64,000 nt of DNA, from positions 186,001 to 250,000 of the forward strand of contig NZ_JASJOR010000012.1 in assembly GCF_030068545.1 (NCBI RefSeq). The letters are read 5' to 3'. The stretch comes from Xanthocytophaga flava (GTDB taxonomy: Bacteria > Bacteroidota > Bacteroidia > Cytophagales > 172606-1). A program made the translations under genes and the position numbers. Shown here piece after piece: positions 25,795-34,108 of the stretch. The notes below the pieces were generated by a model. That model searched no databases and was not told the origin of the DNA. It was given only the letters and a program-made list of their open reading frames with translations. Position 1 is the stretch's first letter. Every line of letters starts with the position of its first letter.

Positions 25795-26667
25795 ATGAGA
25801 CTTCTGAGCATTCCGGTTCATCCATCGGCCTTGCCGCCTATTGTATTGTATGCCGCACCTATGATCTTTGCATTGGTAGCACTTGAGTGGGGGCTTAGTA
25901 TCAAAGAAAACAGAGAGTTATACAACAAGAAAGATTTCTGGACTTCTCTAGCTATCGGAATCGGTAATTTAGGATCTAGTGCTTTAACGAAAGTAGCTTT
26001 ATTCGCTTTCTTTTTATTTGTATATAACTGGATACCCTGGCACATTCCTGCCACAGCCTGGTCATTGGTAACTTGTCTGGTTACTTTTGACTTTTGCAGC
26101 TACTGGGCACATCGGATCGCCCATGAACAACGATTTTGGTGGGCTACACACGTAACGCATCACTCAGCTGAAAGCTTTAACCTGGCGGTATCGTTCCGAC
26201 AATCATGGGTGCAGCAACTGAAACTGGTATTTTTTGTACCTGTGTTGGTTTGTGGTTTTCATCCTGCAATCTTCTATCTAACCAGTCAGGTTTCCTTATT
26301 GTATCAGTTCTGGACACATGCGGGTATGGTAGGCAAGCTACATCCCCTGATTGAATATGTGCTTGTAACTCCTTCCCATCATCGGGTACATCATGGCAAA
26401 AACCCTCGCTACATTGATAAAAACTATGGTGCCTGCCTGATTATCTGGGACCGCCTGTTTGGAACATTTCAGATAGAAGACGAAGAGCCTGAATATGGTA
26501 TTACCCATCCAGTAGAATCTTCAAATCCTGTATACCTGGTATTTCATGAATATATCAGTCTGTACCAGGACCTTCGCAAGGCACAATCACTAAAAGAAGC
26601 CTGGGTGTATCTTTTTGGCCGTCCTGGAGCTGTTTATCAGAAAGACAAAGAAAAAGAAACTCATTGA
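25795..26667 (+). CDS. Sterol desaturase / fatty acid hydroxylase superfamily protein
   Basis: The 290-residue membrane protein has four or more membrane helices and the three histidine clusters of this di-iron superfamily: HRIAHE (about residue 104), HVTHHSAESFN (about 117) and HHRVHHGKN (about 198). These enzymes oxidise lipid acyl or sterol substrates within the membrane using O2. The bacterial role is uncertain and may concern sphingolipid, carotenoid or fatty acid modification. It lies 46 bases after the DUF2147 gene and 37 before a GIN-domain lipoprotein gene, suggesting an envelope-modification operon. Confidence 0.9.
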   Translation: MRLLSIPVHPSALPPIVLYAAPMIFALVALEWGLSIKENRELYNKKDFWTSLAIGIGNLGSSALTKVALFAFFLFVYNWIPWHIPATAWSLVTCLVTFDFCSYWAHRIAHEQRFWWATHVTHHSAESFNLAVSFRQSWVQQLKLVFFVPVLVCGFHPAIFYLTSQVSLLYQFWTHAGMVGKLHPLIEYVLVTPSHHRVHHGKNPRYIDKNYGACLIIWDRLFGTFQIEDEEPEYGITHPVESSNPVYLVFHEYISLYQDLRKAQSLKEAWVYLFGRPGAVYQKDKEKETH

Positions 26668-26704
26668 GTTAACACATTAAATACGCAATTTATCCATTTC
26701 AACT

Positions 26705-27430
26705 ATGAAAACGAAGTCTTTAATTTATAGCATTTGCTTGTTCGTCTTACTGTCATTCACTGCTTGTGAACCATGGGAAGTTGTAAGAGGTAGTGGAGCT
26801 GTTATCACAGAAACCCGATCTGTTGGAACATTTAATCAAATAGATGTAAGCAGCGATATTGAAGTATATCTGACACAGGGACCTGGACAACCATTACATG
26901 TAGAAGGACAAGACAACATTCTAAATGTACTGGAAACTTATGTCAGAAACAATAAGCTGGTTATTCAATATCAGCGTGGTGTCACTGTACGATCACATGA
27001 GCCTGTACGTATTTATATTACTACTCCTCAACTGGAAGAAATACATGTTAGTGGATCTGCCTATGTGGAAGGTATGACTAACTGGACTGTCAATGATTTT
27101 GATTTGTCGGTATCTGGCTCAGGAAAAATGGAAATGACACTACTGGATGCAGATGAAGTAGAAACAGATATCTCTGGTTCCGGTAATATTTATTTACAAG
27201 GAGATTGTAGAGAGCATGATATTGAGATATCAGGTTCTGGGGATGTACATGCTTTTGATCTAATCAGTAAAGATGCGAATGTACATATAAGCGGAAGCGG
27301 GAATTGTGAACTAACTGTACAAAGCCAGCTGGAAGCACATATCAGTGGAAGTGGAACTGTCCGATATAAAGGCCATCCAACTATCCGAACAAATATTTCC
27401 GGATCTGGAAAAGTAATCAATGCAGAGTAA
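26705..27430 (+). CDS. DUF2807 (GIN domain) lipoprotein
   Basis: The 241-residue protein has a lipobox ending TAC (Cys21) and a DUF2807 (putative auto-transporter adhesin head, GIN) domain. It begins VRGSGAVITETRSVG and then shows recurring motifs with SGSG (VSGSGKMEM, ISGSGNIYL, ISGSGDVHA, ISGSGNCEL, ISGSGTVRY, ISGSGKVIN), which build a right-handed beta helix. Such proteins are surface-exposed in Bacteroidota, with unknown role. A paralogue lies directly downstream, from which it is separated by a terminator, so the pair arose by duplication. Confidence 0.92.
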   Translation: MKTKSLIYSICLFVLLSFTACEPWEVVRGSGAVITETRSVGTFNQIDVSSDIEVYLTQGPGQPLHVEGQDNILNVLETYVRNNKLVIQYQRGVTVRSHEPVRIYITTPQLEEIHVSGSAYVEGMTNWTVNDFDLSVSGSGKMEMTLLDADEVETDISGSGNIYLQGDCREHDIEISGSGDVHAFDLISKDANVHISGSGNCELTVQSQLEAHISGSGTVRYKGHPTIRTNISGSGKVINAE

Positions 27431-27443
27431 TAGGTCTTTTAGA

Positions 27444-27483
27444 AAATAATCCTGAACAGAATGCAACCTGCTCAGGATTATTT
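27444..27483 (+). terminator. Terminator between the two GIN-domain genes
   Basis: A 16-base arm at 27444-27459 pairs with 27468-27483 with one mismatch, around an 8-base loop, and the following bases are TTTG-rich. It should end the upstream transcript, so the second GIN gene probably has its own promoter. Confidence 0.65.
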
Positions 27484-27548
27484 GTATCTAATAACCAGAA
27501 TTACAACTCAATCAAAAAGATATGAACCATTCATTTAATGATTATACT

Positions 27549-28280
27549 ATGAAAACGCTACATCTGATAGTTTTGTTTATTTGTTCATCTGTTGGATTTG
27601 CTTACGCGCAAAATAGTTTACTTGGAGTAAAAGGAGAAGGCCCCGTAATTACCCAAAATCGTTCAACTCAGGCCTTTGATGCTATTGATGTGTCAAATGA
27701 TGCCGATGTTTATATTACACAAGGCTCTTCTCCGTCTATACGGGTTGAAGGGCAGCAGAATATTCTTGATGTTCTTAAGACAGAAGTAGAGGGAAAAAGA
27801 TTGAAGATTCACTATGGACGGATCAATGTTCGTAAACACGAGCCAGTGAAGGTGTATGTTACTACTGCAATGCTGACATCCGTACATATCTCTGGCTCTT
27901 CTTCTGTCAAAAGTGAATCTGTATGGGATTTGCGGCATGAAGATTTTGAGAGCAAAATATCCGGTTCCGGGAACATGCAACTGAAGATTCGTGAGGCAGA
28001 TCAGGTAAAATCATCTATCTCGGGTTCTGGTAATATGACACTGGGAGGTAACTGTAATGCCCTTGATGTACATATTTCTGGTTCAGGAAATGCAAATGCA
28101 TTTGACTTAGTAGCAGGAAATGTAGATGCTTCTATCACTGGTAGTGGAAACTGTAGAGTAAATGTTCAGGAAAGTCTGAAAGTGCACACAAGTGGCAGTG
28201 GAGATGTCCGATACAAAGGTAATCCTAAATCAATAAACAAACGTTCTACAGGCTCAGGTGGAGTAACAAAAGAAAGTTAA
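27549..28280 (+). CDS. DUF2807 (GIN domain) secreted protein, paralogue
   Basis: I prefer ATG 27549, where a normal signal peptide begins (MKTLHLIVLFICSSVGFAYAQ), over an in-frame ATG 27 bases earlier. The 243-residue product repeats the domain of its neighbour: VEGQQNILDVLKTEVEGKRL, the SGSG beta-helix turns (for example ISGSGNMTL, ISGSGNANA) and a Gly/Ser-rich end. Unlike its neighbour it has a cleavable, not a lipoprotein, leader. The two paralogues share the N-terminal pattern VEGQ[DQ]NIL, so they are a clear tandem duplication. Confidence 0.9.
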   Translation: MKTLHLIVLFICSSVGFAYAQNSLLGVKGEGPVITQNRSTQAFDAIDVSNDADVYITQGSSPSIRVEGQQNILDVLKTEVEGKRLKIHYGRINVRKHEPVKVYVTTAMLTSVHISGSSSVKSESVWDLRHEDFESKISGSGNMQLKIREADQVKSSISGSGNMTLGGNCNALDVHISGSGNANAFDLVAGNVDASITGSGNCRVNVQESLKVHTSGSGDVRYKGNPKSINKRSTGSGGVTKES

Positions 28281-28303
28281 ACAGGAGGATTCAAACCTCC
28301 TGT
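28281..28303 (+). terminator. Terminator after second GIN gene
   Basis: ACAGGAGG (28281-28288) pairs perfectly with CCTCCTGT (28296-28303) around a 7-base loop, one base after the stop codon, followed by TCTTAT. It also lies before the convergent peptidase gene end. Confidence 0.6.
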
Positions 28304-28323
28304 TCTTATATAAGTGAAAATGC

Positions 28324-29808
28324 TTATTTATAAAGTTGTGTACCTGCATCAAAGTATTTATCTCCTGTTTTCCAAAATGGACGTGCCGGAGCATTGCCTA
28401 TCATACGACAGGAGTAAACATAGGCAGAGAAGAATTTGTACAGATAGTTATAATCCAGTGTACTGGGTTCGTCAGAAGCCTGATGATAGAATTTGGTAAC
28501 GTCTCCACTAAAAGAAGTAAAGCCCATACTAAAAGTAGGAGCAGGAATCCCTTTCTTGGCAAAGTTTACGTTATCTGAACGGTCAAACAACCCCTGCTCA
28601 GGTGCCGGATCATCGGTAGCCTTCAGTCCATATGTCTCACATGCTTTTTTTATGAATCCCTCTGCTGTGGTACGTCCCAGACCAATAATTGTGGCAATTG
28701 ATGTATCATTATAACCAGCATTGTCACTGTTAAAGCAGTATACAATCTTATTCAGTTCCAGCGGTGAATGTTCCACAAACCATCTGCTTCCCAGTAAGCC
28801 TTTTTCTTCACCTGTGAAAAGAATAAATAAGGCAGATCTTTTGGTTGGATATTTCGCGAGGTTTTCAGCTGCTGAGAGAACAGTTACAGAGCCAACTGCA
28901 TTATCACGAGCACCATTGTAAATGGTATCGCCTTTTTCGTTGGGATTGCCCACACCGATATGGTCATAGTGGGCAGAGTAGGCAATGTATTCGTTCTTTA
29001 ATTTAGCATCCGTTCCTTCTACATACCCCACAATATTATAGGTGTTAAACTTTTTCTCTGCGATGCCGCTGATTTTGATCTGTACTTTGGCTTTTTTACT
29101 ATCTGTCCAGTAAACGGCTTCTTTACCTTCCGGATCATGCAGCCAGATATGTGTAAGTGATGGTTTTGCCTTAGTAGTGGATTCATCCAACTCAACAGAG
29201 CCTCCTTTGAAATAACTTGTTAATAGTTTCCATGGCAGTTGTTGATTGGCATATAGTTCTATAATTCCCACAGCTCCTTTTTCTGTTGCTCTTTTGGCTT
29301 TCTCCTGTCTGGCAGACATCCATGCCCGGGGATTGGTTTGTTGAGGCAGACCTGCTTTTACAATAATAACTTTGCCTTTTACATCCGCACTTTTAAAATC
29401 TTCTTCTGTTCCATAGTTCAGAAAGATACCTTCTGCATCTAAAGAAACATTCTCTCCATCCAGTTTCAGCGTACTTTCTTTAAGTAGGAAAGTAGTATTG
29501 TTGTAGGCAACAGTTACTTCACTAGGAGCAGATACTGTGCGCATAGCTACTGGCTGTAGATAATCCGGATAGGCTGGAAGAGGTTTCACTCCATAACTTT
29601 GTAGCTGTGTCGTCAGATAGCGGGCTGCAATGAGTTGTTCAGGAGAAGGCGTTTGCCGTCCCTTGAGTTCGTCTGACGCCAGAAAATAAATATGGGATTC
29701 TATCTTTGCCTTATTGACTGTAGCATCTGTGATTTTTTTGTCATCTTTCTGAGCAAATACCGCAGAAGTTAGAAGTGTAGTTGCTGCAAGCAGGAAAAGT
29801 TTCTTCAT
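28324..29808 (-). CDS. M28-family metallopeptidase
   Basis: The 494-residue protein has a signal peptide ending FAQ (about residue 20), a PA-like insertion (about 150-260, with VKGKVIIVKAG) and an M28 zinc aminopeptidase domain. The dizinc ligands are visible in SAHYDHIGVG, NGARDNAVGS, FTGEEKGLLGS, FNSDNAGY and FYHQASDEPS, all with the expected residues present. It should cleave N-terminal residues from peptides in the periplasm or outside. It is monocistronic, with a stop facing the GIN genes. Confidence 0.94.
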   Translation of the reverse strand: MKKLFLLAATTLLTSAVFAQKDDKKITDATVNKAKIESHIYFLASDELKGRQTPSPEQLIAARYLTTQLQSYGVKPLPAYPDYLQPVAMRTVSAPSEVTVAYNNTTFLLKESTLKLDGENVSLDAEGIFLNYGTEEDFKSADVKGKVIIVKAGLPQQTNPRAWMSARQEKAKRATEKGAVGIIELYANQQLPWKLLTSYFKGGSVELDESTTKAKPSLTHIWLHDPEGKEAVYWTDSKKAKVQIKISGIAEKKFNTYNIVGYVEGTDAKLKNEYIAYSAHYDHIGVGNPNEKGDTIYNGARDNAVGSVTVLSAAENLAKYPTKRSALFILFTGEEKGLLGSRWFVEHSPLELNKIVYCFNSDNAGYNDTSIATIIGLGRTTAEGFIKKACETYGLKATDDPAPEQGLFDRSDNVNFAKKGIPAPTFSMGFTSFSGDVTKFYHQASDEPSTLDYNYLYKFFSAYVYSCRMIGNAPARPFWKTGDKYFDAGTQLYK

Positions 29809-29917
29809 TTGTACTATGGTTTTAGTTTTTACAAAAGTAAAAAAATAAGAAAGCCAACAAAGAATCTTATGAATAGAAGAGAACTTTACCTGCTAAACGG
29901 GTGTTGAGACAAACTGT

Positions 29918-29950
29918 TTCTTTTGCATGGAAGATTATTATGCAAAAGAA
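29918..29950 (+). promoter_or_regulatory. 11-base inverted repeat before cation efflux gene
   Basis: TTCTTTTGCAT (29918-29928) and ATGCAAAAGAA (29940-29950) form a perfect inverted repeat with an 11-base spacer, 24 bases before the start codon. A ribosome-binding sequence AGGAGA follows at 29954-29959. It could be an operator for a metal-responsive repressor, or an mRNA hairpin close to the start. Confidence 0.45.
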
Positions 29951-29973
29951 TTTCAGGAGAATATTGAATATAT

Positions 29974-30975
29974 ATGACCGAAGCTAAAGAAAATCTTAAT
30001 TATCAAAAGATTATAGCCATTGTTGGGGTTGTACTATTTGCATTTAAAATAGTTGCCTGGTATTTGACTAACTCAGTAGCTATTCTTACAGATGCGCTGG
30101 AGAGTACCATCAATGTAATCAGTGGATTCATTGGATTGTATAGCTTATATATTTCAGCACAACCGCGGGATCGGAATCATCCATATGGACATGGGAAGAT
30201 AGAGTTTATATCAGCAGCTGTTGAAGGAACTTTGATTTTTGTGGCAGGACTTGTCATTATCTATGAGGCTATTATTAATCTCACAGAACCTCATCCGGTA
30301 GGGAAGCTGGATTATGGTATATTGCTGGTTAGTATTACTGCATTAGTTAATTATGGAGTGGGGTATGTGGCTGTTCAGAGAGGAAAGAAGAATAATTCGC
30401 TGGCTTTAATAGCCAGTGGAAAGCATTTGCAGTCAGATACCTATTCTACCATTGGTATTGTAGTTGGACTGATTTTGTTATACCTAACCAGGCTAGCCTG
30501 GTTAGATAGTGTTGTTGCACTGGTGTTTGCCGGATTAATTTTGTATACAGGGTATAAGATTATCAGAGGGTCACTGGCGGGTATAATGGATGAAGCTGAT
30601 GAGGAATTGCTAAACAAGGTAGTTGCCCTGTTACAAAAATCCCGTAGAGAAAACTGGATTGATATGCACAATCTCCGTATCATTAAATATGGAAGCCGGC
30701 TGCATCTGGATTGCCATCTTACTGTACCCTGGTATCTTACTGTACTGGAGGCTCATAAAGAAGTAGCTGCATTGGAGAAACTGGTTAGAGATAACTTCGG
30801 TGAAAGTGTCGAGATGTTTGTACATATGGATGCATGTGAAGACTTTTCATGTAGTATCTGTACAAAAGATGATTGCCAGGTACGCAAACATTCTTTTGAA
30901 AATCGTTTCGAATGGACGTTGGAGAACATTCTTCGAAATCAAAAACATAATGTAGAGACTGCCCGGGCAAAATAA
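29974..30975 (+). CDS. Cation diffusion facilitator transporter
   Basis: The 333-residue protein has six membrane helices in about residues 10-195, the CDF metal-site segment ALESTINVISG and the HPYGHGKIEF motif, then a cytoplasmic C-terminal domain (about 210-300). These proteins export Zn2+, Co2+, Fe2+ or related ions in exchange for protons. Just after that domain is a cysteine cluster, Cys288, 293, 296 and 301 (DACEDFSCSICTKDDC), which could bind Zn in the cytoplasm; it is seen in some CDF subfamilies. A perfect inverted repeat just upstream suggests metal control. The substrate is inferred only. Confidence 0.93.
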   Translation: MTEAKENLNYQKIIAIVGVVLFAFKIVAWYLTNSVAILTDALESTINVISGFIGLYSLYISAQPRDRNHPYGHGKIEFISAAVEGTLIFVAGLVIIYEAIINLTEPHPVGKLDYGILLVSITALVNYGVGYVAVQRGKKNNSLALIASGKHLQSDTYSTIGIVVGLILLYLTRLAWLDSVVALVFAGLILYTGYKIIRGSLAGIMDEADEELLNKVVALLQKSRRENWIDMHNLRIIKYGSRLHLDCHLTVPWYLTVLEAHKEVAALEKLVRDNFGESVEMFVHMDACEDFSCSICTKDDCQVRKHSFENRFEWTLENILRNQKHNVETARAK

Positions 30976-31043
30976 GCTCTTTTCATGAAAAGGCATACAG
31001 GCTCAGAAGATTAAGAAAAACGCTTTTGAGCCTGAAGGTCGGT

Positions 31044-31550
31044 TCAATCGACATGCCAGCTACCGATTGTTTCTTTACTGTTTCTTTGCTGAATAAGTAA
31101 ACCTATAAGATTTTCATTGACTATTTTCTTACCGGTTTCTGACAATTCATCCGGTGTTTGTTTGACAAAGCCAACTTTCTCCCCTCCATCTTCATAGTAA
31201 AAGATAAGTGGTTCAAATTCATGTGATTTTCCGTTCTCCTGTAATGTAAAAGAGGTAGTGGACCTGCCTGGAACCGATACCTGAATAGATACATTTATGG
31301 ATGTTAATCGATTGTTTTCAAACACCATATCATGATAGGTAACCTGAATACCTCTGTCTTTCAATTTTTTGGCAATGGTTGTTAATGTCTCATGAGAGAT
31401 TTGTGGCTTAATAACGAAATAGATACTATCAGGTTTAAATCGTTCTTTTAACGATTGTCCTACTGCAAAAAGTACTGCTATAAAGAACACTATAAGTAGG
31501 CCAGGCAACAGTTGACCTTTACTTTTTTGAGTGCTGGTAGTTGTAGTCAT
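31044..31550 (-). CDS. Hypothetical single-pass membrane protein
   Basis: The 168-residue protein has one membrane helix near residues 13-31 (LLPGLLIVFFIAVLFAVG) and a mostly beta-rich extracytoplasmic domain. Thr/Ser/Lys-rich residues precede the helix, which fits an N-in anchor. I do not recognise the domain. It is convergent with the cation transporter, and its start faces a 347-base spacer. Confidence 0.55.
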   Translation of the reverse strand: MTTTTSTQKSKGQLLPGLLIVFFIAVLFAVGQSLKERFKPDSIYFVIKPQISHETLTTIAKKLKDRGIQVTYHDMVFENNRLTSINVSIQVSVPGRSTTSFTLQENGKSHEFEPLIFYYEDGGEKVGFVKQTPDELSETGKKIVNENLIGLLIQQRNSKETIGSWHVD

Positions 31551-31897
31551 AATTCAGACAGTTTATTCAGTGTAAACTTCCTGTTTCTGCAACAGGATAT
31601 ATTCTATTTGAATAGCAATAATGGATTGATATATAACTGATTATTGTATATCTTCGCACTGCTCTGGTATAGTAGTTTCGATACAAATGAAGTGCCAGAG
31701 CCCAAATGTGTATTTTTTAGCAGGCTCGCTGCAAATTCAAAAAACATAGCGTCCGGGACTGAACGTTGTTTGTTCGATAATGGGAAATATGTTTAATCAG
31801 ATAAGTTGTTACTAGTGAGCCTACCTTTTCTTTGTGCTAAATATTTTTATGACTTTAAGAGCTATGTTATAGCTAGTAAGCTATTCATCTTATAGTA
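31551..31897. other. 347-base spacer
   Basis: AT-rich spacer between the hypothetical membrane protein and the LytS-type kinase, both transcribed away from it. A short inverted repeat (GCTCTGG at 31661-31667, CCAGAGC at 31695-31701) lies inside it. I see no clear promoter element at standard spacing and no ORF. Confidence 0.5.
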
Positions 31898-32959
31898 TTG
31901 TATTTAGTCGTTAAAGAACTTCCAGACGTTGTGAACAGATTTGCTTATACTCGGCAAGATCACCTGATTCGGGGAATAGTTTTACCTATATTTGTACTTA
32001 TTCTTAATTCTATACTGCTGGAAAGTATATACTGGCATGACTGGAGGCTATTTATTATTACAACAGCTATCTCTTCCTTTATCTATTACTTTCACTGGTT
32101 TACTAATAATGCCATTGCATTATGGATTCATCGTCTCTATCCTTCTTACCACCAATTTGCCTTACGTGCTTTGGTTTCATATATCCTGGTAAGCTGTAGT
32201 TCCTCGACTATAACTTTTGTTATTTTTCAGCTATACAAGTTGGTGGGTTATACACTTGTATATGAAAGGCAAGTATGGGCATTTGGATTTGTGTTGGGAG
32301 TAGTTATTCTGGTTGCCAGTATTTATGAAGGGACGAATGCATTGGAGCAGTGGAAAAAATATTTTATTGAGTCAGAATCGTTAAAGAAAGCACAACTACA
32401 AAGTCAGTTAGAGGTTCTTAAGAACCAGGTCAATCCTCACTTTTTATTCAATAGTCTAAACTCTTTGGGCTCTTTGATTGAGGAAGATCCCAAACAAGCC
32501 AGTCGTTTTCTGGATGAACTCTCTTCGGTATATCGTTACCTTCTGCGCACCAATGATCAGGATCTGGTAGAGTTACATACCGAAATTCAATTTATCCAAT
32601 CGTACTTTAATCTCTTGCATACCCGGCATGGGAGTTCTTTGCAATTGGTAATGGATATAGATCCATCATTTCATCAACACCAAATTCCTCCTCTGACACT
32701 ACAACTTTTGGTTGAGAATGCAGTAAAACACAATATTATTCTACCAGATCAGGAACTGGTTGTACAAATTCGAACCGATGAAAATGGAGAACTGCTGGTA
32801 AGTAATAATTTGCAACGCAAAAAAGTAAGAGTGCTTAGCAATGGAGTTGGATTAAATAATATTCTGACCAAATACAGAATGCTGGGGCAGGCTTCTCCCA
32901 GAATTGAAGAGCAGGATGGTCAGTTTATGGTGACTCTACCCCTTATCCTGCAAGCATGA
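31898..32959 (+). CDS. LytS-type sensor histidine kinase
   Basis: The 353-residue protein has about four membrane helices in residues 25-150 and a coiled segment. The His_kinase domain (PF06580) has the phospho-acceptor box NQVNPHFLFNSLNSLGSL (His near residue 181) and an N-box LQLLVENAVKHN. There is no ATG in the first part of the frame, so it starts at TTG 31898 or GTG 31931; the latter is equally plausible. Kinases of this type usually sit next to a LytTR response regulator. None is present here, and the next gene encodes a Crp/Fnr regulator. Confidence 0.88.
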   Translation: MYLVVKELPDVVNRFAYTRQDHLIRGIVLPIFVLILNSILLESIYWHDWRLFIITTAISSFIYYFHWFTNNAIALWIHRLYPSYHQFALRALVSYILVSCSSSTITFVIFQLYKLVGYTLVYERQVWAFGFVLGVVILVASIYEGTNALEQWKKYFIESESLKKAQLQSQLEVLKNQVNPHFLFNSLNSLGSLIEEDPKQASRFLDELSSVYRYLLRTNDQDLVELHTEIQFIQSYFNLLHTRHGSSLQLVMDIDPSFHQHQIPPLTLQLLVENAVKHNIILPDQELVVQIRTDENGELLVSNNLQRKKVRVLSNGVGLNNILTKYRMLGQASPRIEEQDGQFMVTLPLILQA

Positions 32960-33004
32960 TACCTAAATGTTTGATTGATAACACGGAAGAGGTAACTTGC
33001 CTGA

Positions 33005-33034
33005 AGTAATGTTTAAAATAGATAGAACATTACT
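33005..33034 (+). promoter_or_regulatory. Inverted repeat just before the Crp/Fnr start
   Basis: AGTAATGTT (33005-33013) and AACATTACT (33026-33034) form a perfect 9-base inverted repeat with a 12-base spacer, ending 5 bases before the start codon. It could be an autoregulatory operator or a hairpin that hides the translation start. Confidence 0.45.
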
Positions 33035-33039
33035 TTGTT

Positions 33040-33624
33040 ATGATACCACCTATTGATCTTTTAAAACAACTCATTGATTACAGCTATCCACTTCCTGATA
33101 AGGATTGGGAAATTTTTTCAAAGATATGGACATCTTTTTCGGCTAAACGAAAAGAGGTACTTACCCATGCAGGTGAAAAGGAAAAGTATCTGTATTTTGT
33201 AGTAGATGGCGTGCAGCGGGTATATTACTTTGACGATCAGGACAGAGAAGCCACATTAGTATTTACCTATTCACCTTCTTTTGGTGGAGTGCTGGATGCA
33301 TTACTTCTGCAACAACCATCCCGCTATTTTTATGAAACTCTGACTCCATCAGTATTTTTACGGGCCTCAGCAACTGATTTGCTGGCATTAACTGAGCAGA
33401 GTCGTGCAATAGAATTATTGGTAAGACAAGGTCTTGTGCAGGCTTTGGCCGGAGTACTGGAGAGACTGGCTGAGTTGCAATGCTACTCGTCAGAAGAAAA
33501 GTTTAGAAAGCTTTTGCAACGGAGTCCGCACATTTTGCAGCGGGTGCCTCATAAATACCTGGCTAATTATCTGGGTATTGATCCAACTAATTTTAGCAAG
33601 CTGATAAACAAAGTGAAAATCTGA
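33040..33624 (+). CDS. Crp/Fnr-family transcriptional regulator
   Basis: The 194-residue protein has a cyclic-nucleotide-binding-like beta roll (about 25-125, with KYLYFVVDGVQRVYYFDD) and a C-terminal winged helix (about 145-194, PHKYLANYLGIDPTNFSKLINK). It lacks the cysteine pattern of an Fe-S FNR, so a small-molecule effector or ligand-free action is more likely. This short Bacteroidota type commonly controls neighbouring genes. Palindromes lie just before and just after it, the second matching the TTGAT-N4-ATCAA layout of Fnr sites at 8 of 10 positions. The gene downstream encodes a DUF4345 protein. Confidence 0.9.
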   Translation: MIPPIDLLKQLIDYSYPLPDKDWEIFSKIWTSFSAKRKEVLTHAGEKEKYLYFVVDGVQRVYYFDDQDREATLVFTYSPSFGGVLDALLLQQPSRYFYETLTPSVFLRASATDLLALTEQSRAIELLVRQGLVQALAGVLERLAELQCYSSEEKFRKLLQRSPHILQRVPHKYLANYLGIDPTNFSKLINKVKI

Positions 33625-33626
33625 AA

Positions 33627-33644
33627 TCTTGGTAAATACCAAGA
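33627..33644 (+). promoter_or_regulatory. TTGGT-N4-ACCAA palindrome, likely Crp/Fnr-type operator
   Basis: TCTTGGTA (33627-33634) and TACCAAGA (33637-33644) are perfect inverted arms two bases apart. The core TTGGT-AAAT-ACCAA has the 5-4-5 geometry of Fnr boxes (TTGAT-N4-ATCAA), with one base changed per half-site. It starts two bases after the Crp/Fnr stop and 50 bases before the DUF4345 start. Confidence 0.5.
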
Positions 33645-33693
33645 GTGTTGTGTATAAATACATTCATCTTTGTATATCTTATTACATAACACT

Positions 33694-34104
33694 ATGAAAA
33701 CTAATTTAGTAACTATCCTCTCAAGAGGTTTTATCCTCTTTTCAGCTTTAAGCTTGTTGTCTGTCAGTTTGATGGCATTTGTCAACCCGCAATCTGTCAT
33801 GGATCTGGTACAGGTTAATCTACCTAATACAGATGCATTTAGTTCTATACGAGGCGTATATGGAGGTGTTGGATTGACTATTTTTATTAGCCTGCTTTAT
33901 CTTATGCGAAAAGATGTACAACTGGGATTGATTTTCCTGTCAATGCTTTGGGGGTTTTATGCATTATCCCGTTTGATAACCATCTTTTCTGAAGGAAGCC
34001 TTGGCGCATTTGGGACACAATGGTTATGCATTGAATCAATCCTGTTTGGGATATCTATTATTTTGTTGTTTCTACATAAAAGAACTTTAGCTGTTAATTA
34101 CTAA
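33694..34104 (+). CDS. DUF4345-like membrane protein
   Basis: The 136-residue product, starting at ATG 33694 rather than the TTG frame at 33670, has four hydrophobic helices and fits the DUF4345 layout: a short first helix with LSVSLMAF, the segment SSIRGVYGGVGLTIFISLL (about residues 49-67), and further helices. The function of the family is unknown. It overlaps neither neighbour and is four bases from a DinB-fold gene, so the two are one transcription unit. The palindrome between it and the Crp/Fnr gene suggests control by that regulator. Confidence 0.75.
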   Translation: MKTNLVTILSRGFILFSALSLLSVSLMAFVNPQSVMDLVQVNLPNTDAFSSIRGVYGGVGLTIFISLLYLMRKDVQLGLIFLSMLWGFYALSRLITIFSEGSLGAFGTQWLCIESILFGISIILLFLHKRTLAVNY

Positions 34105-34108
34105 CGAA

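Noticed and set aside
31661..31701. Inverted repeat GCTCTGG/CCAGAGC as a terminator or RNA
   Set aside because: Only 7 bases per arm with a 27-base loop and no T run; too weak to call.
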